Positions 18,378 to 27,891 of a DNA stretch of 64,000 bases are shown here, in pieces. This stretch comes from an uncultured Paracoccaceae bacterium (lineage in GTDB: Bacteria; Pseudomonadota; Alphaproteobacteria; Rhodobacterales; Rhodobacteraceae), in assembly GCA_947503925.1 (NCBI GenBank), contig CANNFQ010000002.1, forward strand, positions 248,001 to 312,000, given 5' to 3'. Below the pieces are notes generated by a model. That model searched no databases. It had not been told where the DNA came from and was given only the letters and a program-made list of their open reading frames with translations. The translations under genes were made by a program, and so were the position numbers. Each line of letters opens with the position of its first letter. Position 1 is the first letter of the stretch.

Positions 18378-19481
18378 TTATTCGTCCGTGGATTGCCCGC
18401 GATAAAGCAGGCTTTGTTTGTAGCGTTCCAGCCCGTAACGGGCGACCACGCCAAGCATGGCCGCGACGGGAACGGCGACAAGCATCCCGACGAAACCAAA
18501 TAAGGACCCAAAAACCGACAGGGCAAAAAGCAGCCAGACCGGGTGCAAACCAATGGAGCCGCCAACCAGTTTTGGCGTCAGGATATTACCTTCCAGAAAC
18601 TGCCCAAAGCCAAAGATCCCAGCGACGATCCCGATCCGCACCCAGTTTGTCATGTAGGTGATGGTTTCGCCATCTGTCACCTCGACCGATCCCCAGAACT
18701 GGAACAGGGCCAGCCCAACGGCAAGAACGCCCCCAACCAGCGCCCCGACATAAGGGATGAAGGTGATCAGCCCGGCGATAAAGCCGACGATCAGCCCGAA
18801 ATTCAGCCCGGCCAGCATCAGCCCCACGGCGTAATAGGTGCCTAGGATCAGGCAGACCGTGCCTTGGCCCCGAATGAAAGAGGCCAGCGTAGCATCAATA
18901 TCGCGGGCAATGGAGCGAACCGTTTCGACATGATCACGTGGTAGCATGCTGTCGATCTTGGCAGTCATGTTGTCCCAGTCGAGCAGCATGTAGAATGCAA
19001 CCACTGGCACAACAACCAGCAAAACAAGGATGTTGATCAGCCCAACGGCCGAGCTGACCAACCCGTTCACCAGCTCCCCCCCTTTGGATTGGATTGTGTC
19101 CCCAATGGCCAGTAATTGCTGGCGAACGGTGCTGTTTTCATCAAGAATTTGCGGGAACCTGTCGGTCAGCCATGCTTGCAGCCGATTGAAAAGCTCTGGT
19201 GCGGTGTCGATCAGGGCGGCTGTCTGCTGGATCAAGGTCGGGATGACCAGCAGGATCAAGAGGATAAAGATCAGCGCGGCAACCAGAGTGATAATCGCTA
19301 CCGCCAATGTCCGGGTGCAACCGGCCCTTTCCAGCCGGTCGGCCAGCGGATCAAGACAATAGGCGATGGCCCCGCCCAGAACGAAGGGCAGGATCACGTC
19401 GCCCAGAAACCACAAGATGACGAGGAACATCGCCGCTGCGATGCCCCAGTATTTTGCCTGCTGTCCGACCGGTAACGCCAT
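18378..19481 (-). CDS. AI-2E family transporter (PerM/YdiK-like)
   Basis: A 367-residue membrane protein with about eight helices. It contains ALVGGVLAVGLALFQFWGS and GNILTPKLVGGSIGLHPVWLL, the latter being the conserved GxxxxPxxxGxxxxLxP segment of the AI-2E/UPF0118 family. Members have been linked to autoinducer-2 export or Na+/H+ exchange; the substrate here is unknown. It is the first gene of a likely AI-2E-hdaA-ppk1-ppx unit, a neighbourhood that roseobacters commonly share. Confidence 0.9.
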   Translation of the reverse strand: MALPVGQQAKYWGIAAAMFLVILWFLGDVILPFVLGGAIAYCLDPLADRLERAGCTRTLAVAIITLVAALIFILLILLVIPTLIQQTAALIDTAPELFNRLQAWLTDRFPQILDENSTVRQQLLAIGDTIQSKGGELVNGLVSSAVGLINILVLLVVVPVVAFYMLLDWDNMTAKIDSMLPRDHVETVRSIARDIDATLASFIRGQGTVCLILGTYYAVGLMLAGLNFGLIVGFIAGLITFIPYVGALVGGVLAVGLALFQFWGSVEVTDGETITYMTNWVRIGIVAGIFGFGQFLEGNILTPKLVGGSIGLHPVWLLFALSVFGSLFGFVGMLVAVPVAAMLGVVARYGLERYKQSLLYRGQSTDE

Positions 19482-19549
19482 ATCTGATCCAAATTTGCTT
19501 TGGTCATAGATGCGTTATGGGTCGGGCCGGTGCAAGGGCGCGCGCGCAT

Positions 19550-20128
19550 TTACTGCGCCCGCACCACCCGCGCGGCGATATCCAGTTGGATCACATCATC
19601 CACGATGTCGCTATATCCGGTTGCCCCGAAATCTGACCGGCGCACCGCCCCGCTGATCCGAAAGCTCAACTGGCTCAGATCGCCCTCTGCCGTGCCTTGC
19701 TGGCGAAACACGGCGGCATTTAGGGTCACCGGTCGGGTGACGCCCCTAATCGTCAACAGCCCGTCGATTTTACCACCTGCCGACAGGTTGCCCGGGTTAT
19801 CAGGCCGGATTGCGGTGGATTGAAACCGGATCGTGGGATGGGCGCTGGCGTTCAGCACGCTGCCCGCCTTCAACGCTTCGGTGGCAAAGATCAACCCGGT
19901 GCGCGCCCGGGTGACATCAACGGTCACATCGGCGCTGGAATTGCTGAATTGGTCGAGGTCAATCGCAATCTGCGCACTGCGCACCGGCATGGAGCCGCGA
20001 TTTTGCGCCCCACTCAGAGAATAGAGGAAACCAACCTCTGAACGGTCGGATTGCAGATTGTAACTGGTGGGGGCGGCAAGGCCCGCAAGTGGTGCCAGCA
20101 TCAGGATAAGTACAAAAAGATGTCGCAT
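19550..20128 (-). CDS. YceI-family periplasmic protein
   Basis: A 192-residue protein with signal peptide MRHLFVLILMLAPLAGLAA and a lipocalin-like YceI beta-barrel: YNLQSDRSEVGFLYSL at the start, VDVTRARTGLIFATEALKAGSVLNASAHPTIRFQSTAI in the middle, and FRISGAVRRSDFGATGYSDIV near the end. YceI proteins bind isoprenoid chains such as polyprenyl compounds in a hydrophobic cavity. It is a stand-alone gene on the minus strand next to the AI-2E permease. Confidence 0.9.
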   Translation of the reverse strand: MRHLFVLILMLAPLAGLAAPTSYNLQSDRSEVGFLYSLSGAQNRGSMPVRSAQIAIDLDQFSNSSADVTVDVTRARTGLIFATEALKAGSVLNASAHPTIRFQSTAIRPDNPGNLSAGGKIDGLLTIRGVTRPVTLNAAVFRQQGTAEGDLSQLSFRISGAVRRSDFGATGYSDIVDDVIQLDIAARVVRAQ

Positions 20129-20421
20129 CGGGGGCTCCTCAGTTTGGGTTCTACACCGGTTACGTCCCTGACCTGGGATTTATTCTTCTGGCTCACGCCC
20201 AGTTGATAACAGTGCGCATCTTCTGCTGATTGGTGCAAAGGAAATGGTTATGGTCCAGCTTTGGATAGCGAGTGGCGCCAACGAGCACAAAGCGACAACA
20301 CCAGATCTGTCGCCCTCTAACGGTTTAATGTGCCACCTGCATTGATCAGTGTTTCCTACAGGTGCAGTGTTGCTTTGGCAGCGTCCTTGATAAGGAACGC
20401 CGATTAATGGGGAGAATTCAG
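20129..20421. other. Divergent intergenic region
   Basis: 293 bp between the YceI gene and a VOC-protein gene, containing the promoters of both. No RNA gene, repeat or clear operator is seen; the only sharp signal is the GGGGAGA ribosome site for the downstream gene. Confidence 0.5.
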
Positions 20422-20886
20422 ATGCCAAATTTCATGATGCCGCCTACGAATCCGACCGCGCCATTGGCCGCACTACACGCCAGCCATTTCTGTTTGCGTG
20501 TTCCCGACTTCGCCGAGGCAAAACAGTGGTATATCGACAAACTAGATTTTCGCGTCGTCCATGAATGGCACGAAGCAATGCTAAACGTCGACATGGGCTA
20601 CTTTGCTGCCGCGAATGACGATCGCTGCGTCATTGAAATTGTTGGTGGAAACGACCCTGCTATTGGAGAACGGGCCTCCGCCGACTTTCCTGGCTCATTT
20701 GCTACAACCGGGTTTCATCATTTTTGTTTCACTGTCTCATCGGTTGACGAAACGGTAGAAGACCTTCGAACACGTGGTGTGACCATTGTCGCTGAACCAT
20801 TTGAAGTTGAAGCAATTGGACGCAAGTTGGCTTTTTTCGCGGACCCTTGGGGAAACCTCTTTGAGTTAGAAGAGGTACTCACCTAA
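20422..20886 (+). CDS. VOC-family protein (single glyoxalase/bleomycin-resistance domain)
   Basis: A 154-residue protein with the VOC pattern: HFCLRVPDFAEAKQWYIDKLDFRVVHEW at the start, FHHFCFTVSSVDETVEDL in the second repeat (metal His), and KLAFFADPWGNLFELEEV at the end (metal Glu). The start is chosen at ATG 20422 because GGGGAGA lies just upstream; an earlier in-frame ATG overlaps that ribosome site. These enzymes handle glyoxal adducts, dioxygenations or antibiotic binding; the substrate is unknown. It is monocistronic, and its slightly lower GC than its neighbours may mean later acquisition. Confidence 0.85.
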   Translation: MPNFMMPPTNPTAPLAALHASHFCLRVPDFAEAKQWYIDKLDFRVVHEWHEAMLNVDMGYFAAANDDRCVIEIVGGNDPAIGERASADFPGSFATTGFHHFCFTVSSVDETVEDLRTRGVTIVAEPFEVEAIGRKLAFFADPWGNLFELEEVLT

Positions 20887-20906
20887 CTGCCTCATTATTG
20901 GAGCGG

Positions 20907-20927
20907 CGGCTTCGTCCCGCGAAGCCG
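20907..20927 (+). terminator. Hairpin after the VOC gene
   Basis: CGGCTTCG and CGAAGCCG pair around a TCCCG loop 20 bp after the stop codon. There is no U-tract, so it is a weak terminator candidate or an RNA-stabilising hairpin. Confidence 0.4.
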
Positions 20928-21084
20928 ATAACGGGCATTGTTGTAGCACGGTTCGCCGCCAGCTCGGTGTGCGTCGCCTTTGAAATACCACATACTTACT
21001 GGACCTCTGCACGCCGGTTGTTGCTTGTCACCCTTTGGCATGCGCCCTAAACCTGCGGGACAGACTTAACCCGAGGGGACATCC

Positions 21085-22425
21085 ATGCGCCTGAGCCGCT
21101 ATTTTCTGCCAGTTCTCAAAGAAACGCCGCGTGAGGCGCAGATTGTCAGCCACCGCTACATGTTGCAGGCGGGCATGATCAAACAGGCCAGCGCCGGCAT
21201 CTATTCGTGGTTGCCGATGGGGTTCAAGGTGCTGCGAAAGCTGGAAAATATCGTGCATGAGGAACAGCAGCGTGCGGGCCATTTGCCGATGCTGATGCCC
21301 ACCTTGCAACCTGCAGAGCTGTGGCAGGAAAGCGGACGCTATAACGACTATGGTCGCGAGATGCTGCGGATCGAGGACCGCCACGGTCGCGATATGCTTT
21401 ATGGTCCGACCAATGAGGAACTGATCACCGATATCTTCCGCAGCCATATTGGCAGCTACAAGGAGCTGCCCCTGACCCTGTATCACATCCAGTGGAAATT
21501 CCGGGATGAGGTCCGCCCCCGGTTCGGCGTCATGCGTGGCCGCGAGTTTTTCATGAAGGATGGCTATAATTTCGACCTGACCAAGGATGACGCGCTGCAC
21601 GCCTATAACCGCCATCTGGTCAGCTATCTGCGCACCTATGAACGGATGGGGCTGAAGGCCATTCCGATGCAGGCGGATGGTGGCCCGATTGGTGGCGATT
21701 ATACGCATGAATTCCTTGTCCTCGCCGAAACCGGCGAGTCAGAGGTGTTCTATGACAGCGCGGTCACTGATCTGCATCTAGGCGACCGGGCTGTGGATTA
21801 TGATAGTGTGGACCAGTGTCAGGCGATTTTCGATGAATGGACGGCCCCCTACGCCCGGACGGACGAAACCCATGACGACAGCATTTTTGCCGAGGTCCCC
21901 GAGGATCGCCGTCGGACGGCCCGCGGCATCGAGGTTGGCCAGATCTTCTATTTCGGGACAAAATATTCCGAGGTGATGAAGGCCGAGGTGGATGACGGCA
22001 AAGGCAACAAGGTGCCGGTGCATATGGGGTCGCACGGGATTGGCGTATCGCGCCTGATTGGGGCGATTATCGAAGCCAGCCACGATGACAAGGGCATTAT
22101 CTGGCCCGAACAGGCGACCCCGTTCCATTGCGGTATCCTGAACATGAAATCGGGCGATGCAGAGGCGGACGCTGCCTGTGATGCGATTTATGGCAGCCTG
22201 ACGGCTTTGGGGTTGGAGCCGCTTTATGATGACCGCGATGAACGGGCAGGGGCGAAGTTCGGGACGATGGATATGATCGGCCTGCCTTGGCGCATCACCG
22301 TGGGCCCGCGTGGTCTGAAAAACGGGGTGGTCGAGCTGACCAGCCGCCGCACCGGCGAAAGCGAGGAAATGCCCCCCGAACAGGCGGTGGAACGGATCGC
22401 CCAGATCTACAACGGTATCGCATGA
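21085..22425 (+). CDS. proS: Prolyl-tRNA synthetase (short alphaproteobacterial type)
   Basis: A 446-residue class II synthetase. Class II motif 2 is in [26 protein letters not shown], motif 3 near [17 protein letters not shown], with the C-terminal anticodon-binding domain ([13 protein letters not shown]). It charges tRNA-Pro. At about 445 residues it lacks the roughly 180-residue editing insertion of E. coli ProS, as is normal for alphaproteobacteria. A GAGGGGA ribosome site precedes the ATG. Its TGA overlaps the ATG of the next gene by four bases. Confidence 0.96.
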   Translation: MRLSRYFLPVLKETPREAQIVSHRYMLQAGMIKQASAGIYSWLPMGFKVLRKLENIVHEEQQRAGHLPMLMPTLQPAELWQESGRYNDYGREMLRIEDRHGRDMLYGPTNEELITDIFRSHIGSYKELPLTLYHIQWKFRDEVRPRFGVMRGREFFMKDGYNFDLTKDDALHAYNRHLVSYLRTYERMGLKAIPMQADGGPIGGDYTHEFLVLAETGESEVFYDSAVTDLHLGDRAVDYDSVDQCQAIFDEWTAPYARTDETHDDSIFAEVPEDRRRTARGIEVGQIFYFGTKYSEVMKAEVDDGKGNKVPVHMGSHGIGVSRLIGAIIEASHDDKGIIWPEQATPFHCGILNMKSGDAEADAACDAIYGSLTALGLEPLYDDRDERAGAKFGTMDMIGLPWRITVGPRGLKNGVVELTSRRTGESEEMPPEQAVERIAQIYNGIA

Positions 22426-22985
22426 GCCTGACAGAGGTGGACTGGTCGCTGATCCCCGCCCCGTCGGATGATGGGCGCGCCGATCATTTGGAAGGTATGG
22501 CGCTGGCGGATGTGTCACTGCCCGCAACCGATGGGAAATCGGTCAATCTGTCGACATTAAGCGGCTGGGCCGTGATCTATATCTACCCGATGACAGGCCG
22601 GCCTGACCGGGATTTGCCCGATGGCTGGGATGACATTCCCGGCGCACGGGGTTGCACGCCGCAATCCTGTGCGTTTCGTGACCATTATGCCGAATTGCAG
22701 GGTCACGGTGTCGAGCATTTGTTTGGCCTGTCGGTACAGGACACGTCTTATCAGGCAGAGGCGGCAGAGCGGCTGCATCTGCCATTCCCGCTGTTGTCGG
22801 ATGCCAAAGGGGCGTTTGGGGTCGCGATGGATTTGCCGGGGTTGGAGGTCGCGGGCAAAGCCCTGCATAAACGCCTAACGATGATCGCCTGCGATGGCGA
22901 GATCAAGAAAGTATTCTACCCGGTTTTCCCGCCCGACAGTGACGCGCATAACGTGATTGACTGGCTGCGCAAGAACGCCGGTTAG
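22422..22985 (+). CDS. Peroxiredoxin (BCP/PrxQ-like)
   Basis: A 187-residue thioredoxin-fold protein. The active-site region [19 protein letters not shown] shows the peroxidatic and resolving cysteines four residues apart, as in BCP/PrxQ enzymes; later it has [18 protein letters not shown]. It would reduce hydroperoxides in the cytosol with thioredoxin. It starts inside the proS stop codon (ATGA overlap), so the two are coupled. The N-terminal 35 residues are an extension compared with a 155-residue BCP. Confidence 0.85.
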   Translation: MSLTEVDWSLIPAPSDDGRADHLEGMALADVSLPATDGKSVNLSTLSGWAVIYIYPMTGRPDRDLPDGWDDIPGARGCTPQSCAFRDHYAELQGHGVEHLFGLSVQDTSYQAEAAERLHLPFPLLSDAKGAFGVAMDLPGLEVAGKALHKRLTMIACDGEIKKVFYPVFPPDSDAHNVIDWLRKNAG

Positions 22986-23277
22986 CATCGCCATTTGATG
23001 TCCGTTTGCACCTGACGTGAAATAGAGACAAGCGCCATGTCCATACCGCTTATAGCGTTTGACGAAATACCTTGAACATCGCGCATCGCCTAACACGTTG
23101 AAATCGTGGGTTTCAGGCAGCGTTAGGTGATTGCGGGTTTTTCGCGTAACGCTTTATGCTTTCCTCGGCCGTGCGAAAGCCGTACGGCGGTGGGTCTGGT
23201 TTGAACCGAAACGTGCCCTTGCTTTATGATGTTGCATGTCGGATCAAAGTGTTAAGTTTTCAGGAGCGTCGTGACAA
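22986..23277 (+). other. Intergenic region with imperfect hairpin
   Basis: 292 bp. GCCTAACACGTTGAAA (23088-23103) and TTTCAGGCAGCGTTAGGT (23111-23128) form an imperfect hairpin followed within ten bases by GGGTTTTT, a candidate terminator for proS and the peroxiredoxin. Nothing else is recognisable. Confidence 0.4.
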
Positions 23278-23697
23278 TTGAAACACTTGTCTTCGTTGTT
23301 ATTTTGTCTTTTGCCCAGTGCCTTGATCGCTGAAGACGAAACTGCATTTGATCGCCTGTTGATCCCAAACCCAGCGACGCTTGCAGAAGAATGTAAGAAC
23401 GACATCATTCGACTGCGTATCGCGAACTGGCAGCGAAGAGGCGATAAGAGTGATCCATTTGCCTCTGTGGAGGAGATTTTTGACGCTGATGATGCAAAAG
23501 ACACCAGTCTTCTGGAAGGCAAAGGCTGTGGTTCGCGCTATATCTGGAACTTCTTGGCGTGCACCAGACTTGATGATCCTGACGCTGACCACATTGTTCC
23601 GCGAGGTGCGACCGCTTCAGATAATTTCGAATTCAGTTTGATCATGGAAGAATGCACGCTGAATCTCGAGGAACTTGGGATTCATCCCTTGGAGTGA
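23278..23697 (+). CDS. Exported orphan protein, 139 residues, TTG start
   Basis: The protein begins with a signal peptide MKHLSSLLFCLLPSALIA (TTG initiation) followed by EDETAFDRLLIPNPATLAEECKNDIIRL. An AGGAG ribosome site lies 11 bases upstream of the TTG. The mature protein has four cysteines and an acidic middle (FDADDAKDTSLLEGKGCGSRYIW), and ends NLEELGIHPLE. No family is recognised. Lower GC than its surroundings and isolation between proS and the sugar locus suggest an accessory gene. Confidence 0.6.
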   Translation: MKHLSSLLFCLLPSALIAEDETAFDRLLIPNPATLAEECKNDIIRLRIANWQRRGDKSDPFASVEEIFDADDAKDTSLLEGKGCGSRYIWNFLACTRLDDPDADHIVPRGATASDNFEFSLIMEECTLNLEELGIHPLE

Positions 23698-23841
23698 CGA
23701 ACATCCAACGGCGGCTTGGTCCGCATTCTACATACCAAAAGGAGAACGTGTTCGCAGAAGTTCCGGGTGACGAGACACAAAAAAGCCTTTCGCTCTTGGC
23801 TGGCCTAAGCGGTTTCATTCAAATAGTCTTTTTGTAGTGAT

Positions 23842-24888
23842 TTGTGGGCATCGGCATTGAGCACAGAAGGTCAAAGGCAAAAATCGGCCAGCGTCAAAGA
23901 CGTTGCGAAGCGTTCGGGGACGTCGCTTGGTACGGTATCACGTGTTCTGAATGGTGGCACCTCTGTCAGCGCCGATGCGCGCGCGCGCGTCGAGAAAGCG
24001 ATTGCTGAGCTTGGCTACGAACCCAACGCAAGCGCGCGTCAGATGCGCAGCGGTCGTAGCGGGCTTGTTGGTATCTTGCTGCCCAGCCTTGACGTTCCTT
24101 TTTTCGGTATCCTGGCTCAGGCGCTGGAACAGGCCTTGTTTGAATGCGGATACCATTGCTTGATCTGCAATACCGAAGAAAACGAAAACAACGAAAAGCG
24201 CTATGTTTCGACCCTGATCGGTCAGAATGTGGATGGCATTATTGCGGCTGCGGTTGTGACCACGCAGAATTTCGGCCGCCTGTCGGACCATAATATCCCG
24301 ATCATCGCTGTTGACCGGTCGCCCGATGGCGGTGCCGAAAACCTGGTATCGGTGGATCACCGTGAAGGTGGCAGGCTGATGGCGGATTATCTTTTGCGCC
24401 TGGGACATCGCCAGATCGGCATCGTCGGGGCGCCGACGCACTCCACGCCGATCACACAGCGCATTGAGGGCATCAACGAAGCGCTGTCCGCACAAGGGGT
24501 GAAGCCTGTCAGCATTGCACTTGGAGACGATCACAGCTTTGATGCTTGTTTCGCGCTTGCACGTGGCCTGCTGGCCCAGTGGCAGCCAACTGCACTGATT
24601 GGCACCACTGATATTGCGGCGATAGGGGCCATTCATGCCGCGCATGAACGCGGGCTGAGAATTCCCCAGGACATTTCGGTGATCGGGTTCGACAACCTGC
24701 CGCAAAGTGCACATATCTACCCGACGCTGACCACCGTGGGTCAGCCGATCGTTCTTCTGGGGCAGTTGGCTGCAAAAGAGTTGTTGAACCGCATCGATCC
24801 CCAACGTTTCGCGCGGCCGGATCTTTCTGCGCTAAGCCTCAGGGTTATCGAACGTGACAGTACAGGGGCGGCGCCCGCAGTCTCATAG
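23842..24888 (+). CDS. LacI-family transcriptional regulator of the sugar operon
   Basis: A protein of about 348 residues with an N-terminal LacI HTH (VKDVAKRSGTSLGTVSRVLNG) and a periplasmic-binding-protein-like effector domain (LVGILLPSLDVPFFGILAQALEQAL, IPIIAVDRSPDGG, ISVIGFDNLPQSAHIYPTLTTV). The start is uncertain: in-frame TTG codons at 23842 and 23857 are the possibilities, neither with a strong ribosome site. It converges on the minus-strand sugar operon and its last six bases overlap the end of that operon's final gene. The expected operator type (palindrome with central CG) is present at the other end of the operon, at 32603-32616. Confidence 0.9.
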   Translation: MWASALSTEGQRQKSASVKDVAKRSGTSLGTVSRVLNGGTSVSADARARVEKAIAELGYEPNASARQMRSGRSGLVGILLPSLDVPFFGILAQALEQALFECGYHCLICNTEENENNEKRYVSTLIGQNVDGIIAAAVVTTQNFGRLSDHNIPIIAVDRSPDGGAENLVSVDHREGGRLMADYLLRLGHRQIGIVGAPTHSTPITQRIEGINEALSAQGVKPVSIALGDDHSFDACFALARGLLAQWQPTALIGTTDIAAIGAIHAAHERGLRIPQDISVIGFDNLPQSAHIYPTLTTVGQPIVLLGQLAAKELLNRIDPQRFARPDLSALSLRVIERDSTGAAPAVS

Positions 24889-25353
24889 CGGTGCAAAGGA
24901 CATACGATAGCGCGTCGTGAATGCCTGATCGGGTGTCAGCATCCGAGCGGTCTGCACGCCTGCGCGGGTCAACGCATTGTCCGATCCAGAGATTGCAGGC
25001 CCCAGATCAAAGGCCGAACAAACCGGTTCGACACCTAATGCCCGGTGCCGGCCGTTCCAGGGCGCAGCGTTTCGTCCACAGTTGCTGATCCAGAGCAGAA
25101 GTGACGGGAAGGTTTGTGCATCCCAGTCGAGCGACACGCGATAGCTTTCTGCGCGGTTTTCGAGGGCAAAGGATCCATCCGTACCGGACAGCAACAGGAG
25201 CGTTTCGGATGCCACAAGATATGGCAGCAGCCACGGTGCTTTGTGCAGGGAGGAAACGCCGCGTCCGTCCGGCAGGATCGCCGTGAAATCCGTAAGCATC
25301 GCCCCAAGTGAGATCAGCCGCGTGCAGCCCTGATCCCAGGTCAGCCAGGTCAT
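24883..25353 (-). CDS. Short aldose-epimerase-like protein, last gene of the sugar operon
   Basis: A 156-residue protein beginning MTWLTWDQGCTRLISLGAM. The middle and end (RVSLDWDAQTFPSLLLWISN and LGVEPVCSAFDLGPAI) resemble the C-terminal half of galactose-mutarotase-fold proteins, where a Glu in LGVEP-like segments is catalytic. Full mutarotases have 280-350 residues, so this is either a truncated remnant or a small variant. The ATG overlaps the permease stop by four bases (ATGA), so it is translated with the operon and may still be functional. Family assignment is tentative. Confidence 0.5.
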   Translation of the reverse strand: MTWLTWDQGCTRLISLGAMLTDFTAILPDGRGVSSLHKAPWLLPYLVASETLLLLSGTDGSFALENRAESYRVSLDWDAQTFPSLLLWISNCGRNAAPWNGRHRALGVEPVCSAFDLGPAISGSDNALTRAGVQTARMLTPDQAFTTRYRMSFAPL

Positions 25354-26315
25354 TTCCGGTCGATGAAGAAGTTGATAAAGACCGCCCCCAGGATCAACCC
25401 CCCTTTGATCACTTGCTGCACATATGGATTGAACCCCCAAAGCGTCATTGCATTCAGCAAGACGCCCAAGAACAGGACGCCGACGAAAGCGCCCCAGATC
25501 GTCCCCTTGCCGCCAAAAAGACTGATACCGCCGATGATCACGGCTGAAATCACCTCAAGCTCCAGACCGCGTGCGATGGTCGGGTTCCCCGCATTCACCA
25601 AGGATGAGTAGATAATCCCACCTGTTGCTGCGAACACACTGGTCATCATCAGGCAGATGATCTTGGTTTGCCAAACGTTTATGCCTGACAGGCGTGCCGC
25701 CTCCATATTACCGCCGACGGCGTAGATGGAACGACCAAGGGCCGTGAAATTCGAAATGGTAAAGGTGATCGTAAAGGCGATAGCCAGAAGATAAACGGGG
25801 ACCGGAACGCCCCAAAACCGTCCTGATCCGATGACGTAATACCAGCTTGGGAAGCTTGAAATCGGGACGCCGCCAGTGATCAGATTGGCCAGCCCGGCCA
25901 AAGTGGCCATCATTGCCAGAGACGTGATGAAGGTTGGTACATTGATCTTTTGTCGCAATAGCCCCGACATCAGCCCGACAGATGCTGCAAAAAGCAGCGT
26001 CCCGCCAAATGCAACGATGACTGTCCAGACTGCGGGTTCCAAGGCGCCACCAGACAGCTTCTCGACAAACCATGCTGTCAGGCAGGCAGAGACCGCAACC
26101 ATCGATCCAACGCTCAGGTCGATCTCGCCCACGATGATGACCAGTGCCATGCCAAAGGCGATCATCCCCGGCACTGCGATGTTGCGCAGGATGTTGAGCT
26201 GATTGTTAATGGTAAAGAAACCATGCGCGGTCGTGGCGACCAGAATGTAAAGCGCGAGCAAAATCAGCAGCATGGAATTTCGGCGCAGGAGTGAAGTTAG
26301 TTGCGTTTGGGTCAT
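25350..26315 (-). CDS. Ribose-type sugar ABC transporter permease
   Basis: A 321-residue membrane protein with 8-10 helices of the RbsC/BPD_transp_2 family. Diagnostic segments are IVGEIDLSVGSMVAVSACL (the EIDLSVG motif) and VISAVIIGGISLFGGKGTIWGAFVGVLFL near the end. It forms the membrane channel for sugar import with the ATPase encoded upstream; as is usual in this class, one permease gene supplies the homodimer. Four-base overlaps occur at both ends, with the ATPase and with the epimerase-like gene. Confidence 0.95.
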   Translation of the reverse strand: MTQTQLTSLLRRNSMLLILLALYILVATTAHGFFTINNQLNILRNIAVPGMIAFGMALVIIVGEIDLSVGSMVAVSACLTAWFVEKLSGGALEPAVWTVIVAFGGTLLFAASVGLMSGLLRQKINVPTFITSLAMMATLAGLANLITGGVPISSFPSWYYVIGSGRFWGVPVPVYLLAIAFTITFTISNFTALGRSIYAVGGNMEAARLSGINVWQTKIICLMMTSVFAATGGIIYSSLVNAGNPTIARGLELEVISAVIIGGISLFGGKGTIWGAFVGVLFLGVLLNAMTLWGFNPYVQQVIKGGLILGAVFINFFIDRK

Positions 26316-27829
26316 GCTGTTGTTTCCACAGTCTGAGGCGTTGCCATACAGGCAGCGTAAATATCTTTCGGATCCAGCCCATCATTTGTGAACGTGGCGG
26401 TGATTTGGCCGTCACGCAGGACAAGAATGCGGTCGCAACACTCGGTCAGGTCCTCCAATTCGGTGGACACAACGATGGAGCTGACGCCATCTCGCGCCTT
26501 CTCCCAGATCAGTTGATAGATCTGACGCTTGGCCTGCACATCGACCCCACGCGCCGGTTCGTCGAACAGCAGGATGTCTGGCGCGTTGTTCATCCAGTTA
26601 CCGACAACGATCTTTTGCTGGTTGCCACCCGACAGCGAGGCTACCGGTAACATCGGATCACCAACTTTGATGTGCAGCCCGGCAATTTGATAATCCACAA
26701 AGGGTCGTTCACGGCCTTTCGTGGTCCAGCCACTGGGCGCAATCCTTGCCTGACCCGCCAAACACAGATTGGCATGCGACGAAAGCATCTGCACCAATCC
26801 GGCGTGTTTGCGATCCTCTGACGTGTAACCAATCCCTAAGGATTTCATCGTTTGGATGTTTGGCGCGGTCACGGTTTTTCCACCGACGCTGACGGAACCG
26901 CCGTCAAATTTACGGGCACCAAAAATCGCATGCAGAAGCTCTGTACGGCCAGACCCAAGCATCCCCGCAATGCCAAGCACCTCGCCCGGATAAAGATCAA
27001 AGCTAACGTCATCGAAAAAGGGGCTGAGTGCCAGATGGCTGACGCTGAGTACCGGGGCGTGACGTTCAACTTGGGTGGCCGGGCGTTCCAGCGGCGGCAG
27101 GTCCCCGAACATCAGATCAAGAATGACTGGCGGGCTTGCCTCATCAATTGAAATGCTGCCAACAAAATGCCCGTCACGAATGGCGGTCACGGTGTCCGCG
27201 ATCATGCCCAGCTCGGCCAGGCGGTGAGTGATGTAAATGATGGTCACGCCAAGCGCGCGCAGGCGGCGTACCAGTGCGAACAGATGCTGTACCTCCGCTT
27301 GGGCAAGGGCAGATGTCGGTTCATCCAGCTGCAAAACTTTTGGGCGGAAGCTCATCGCTTTGACGATCTCGATCATCTGTTGTTGACCGACCGACAGATC
27401 CGCGATGCGGGCGGATGGGGAAATTTCTAACCCGCCGATCTCTTCAAACAGCTCTTGGGTCAGAAGGCGCAGTTTGCGCCAGTCGATCAGCCCACAGCGT
27501 TTGCGTGGCAGGCGGCCAAGAAAGATATTTTCGGCCACTGACAGCTCTGGCACAAGGCTAAGTTCTTGATAAACAGTGGCAATGCCAACGTCCTGAGCCT
27601 GGCGTGGCGTCGTGAACTGCACATTGTCTTCGCCAACTTCGATTGTCCCATATGTGGGTTGGATCGCGCCGGACATCATTTTCACAAATGTACTTTTTCC
27701 GGAACCGTTTTTGCCGATCAGCGCGTGCACTTGTCCTGCTTCAAACACATGGGTGAACCCTTCAAGAGCTTTGACCGATCCATAGTGTTTGGTGAGATCC
27801 TTCAGCGAAAGCTTGGTCATCTTAGTCAC
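26312..27829 (-). CDS. Ribose-type sugar ABC transporter ATPase (double cassette)
   Basis: A 505-residue RbsA/MglA-type ATPase with two fused cassettes. The first has GKNGSGKSTFVKMMSG (Walker A) and LSVGQQQMIEIVKAM (signature), with LQLDEPTSAL as Walker B. The second has a degenerate Walker A, GMLGSGRTELLHAIFGA, and signature LSGGNQQKIVVGNW followed by LLFDEPARGVDV. One active and one degenerate site is normal for this family. A stem-loop lies in the gap between it and the binding-protein gene. Confidence 0.96.
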   Translation of the reverse strand: MTKMTKLSLKDLTKHYGSVKALEGFTHVFEAGQVHALIGKNGSGKSTFVKMMSGAIQPTYGTIEVGEDNVQFTTPRQAQDVGIATVYQELSLVPELSVAENIFLGRLPRKRCGLIDWRKLRLLTQELFEEIGGLEISPSARIADLSVGQQQMIEIVKAMSFRPKVLQLDEPTSALAQAEVQHLFALVRRLRALGVTIIYITHRLAELGMIADTVTAIRDGHFVGSISIDEASPPVILDLMFGDLPPLERPATQVERHAPVLSVSHLALSPFFDDVSFDLYPGEVLGIAGMLGSGRTELLHAIFGARKFDGGSVSVGGKTVTAPNIQTMKSLGIGYTSEDRKHAGLVQMLSSHANLCLAGQARIAPSGWTTKGRERPFVDYQIAGLHIKVGDPMLPVASLSGGNQQKIVVGNWMNNAPDILLFDEPARGVDVQAKRQIYQLIWEKARDGVSSIVVSTELEDLTECCDRILVLRDGQITATFTNDGLDPKDIYAACMATPQTVETTA

Positions 27830-27842
27830 TCCGGCAGGGCAA

Positions 27843-27862
27843 AGGGCCTGCGCACAGGCCCT
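27843..27862 (-). promoter_or_regulatory. Intercistronic stem-loop between binding-protein and ATPase genes
   Basis: AGGGCCTG and CAGGCCCT form a perfect 8-bp stem with a four-base loop, within the 62-bp gap. On the transcript it follows the binding-protein gene by about 30 bases and has no long U-tract. Such hairpins commonly protect the upstream message or partly terminate, raising binding protein over membrane components. Confidence 0.75.
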
Positions 27863-27891
27863 CTGATTTGGTCATCTCAAGAACGGGATGA

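Noticed and set aside
23190..23225. tRNA-like GGTTTGAACC segment
   Set aside because: No acceptor stem, anticodon arm or CCA-side partner can be folded around it.
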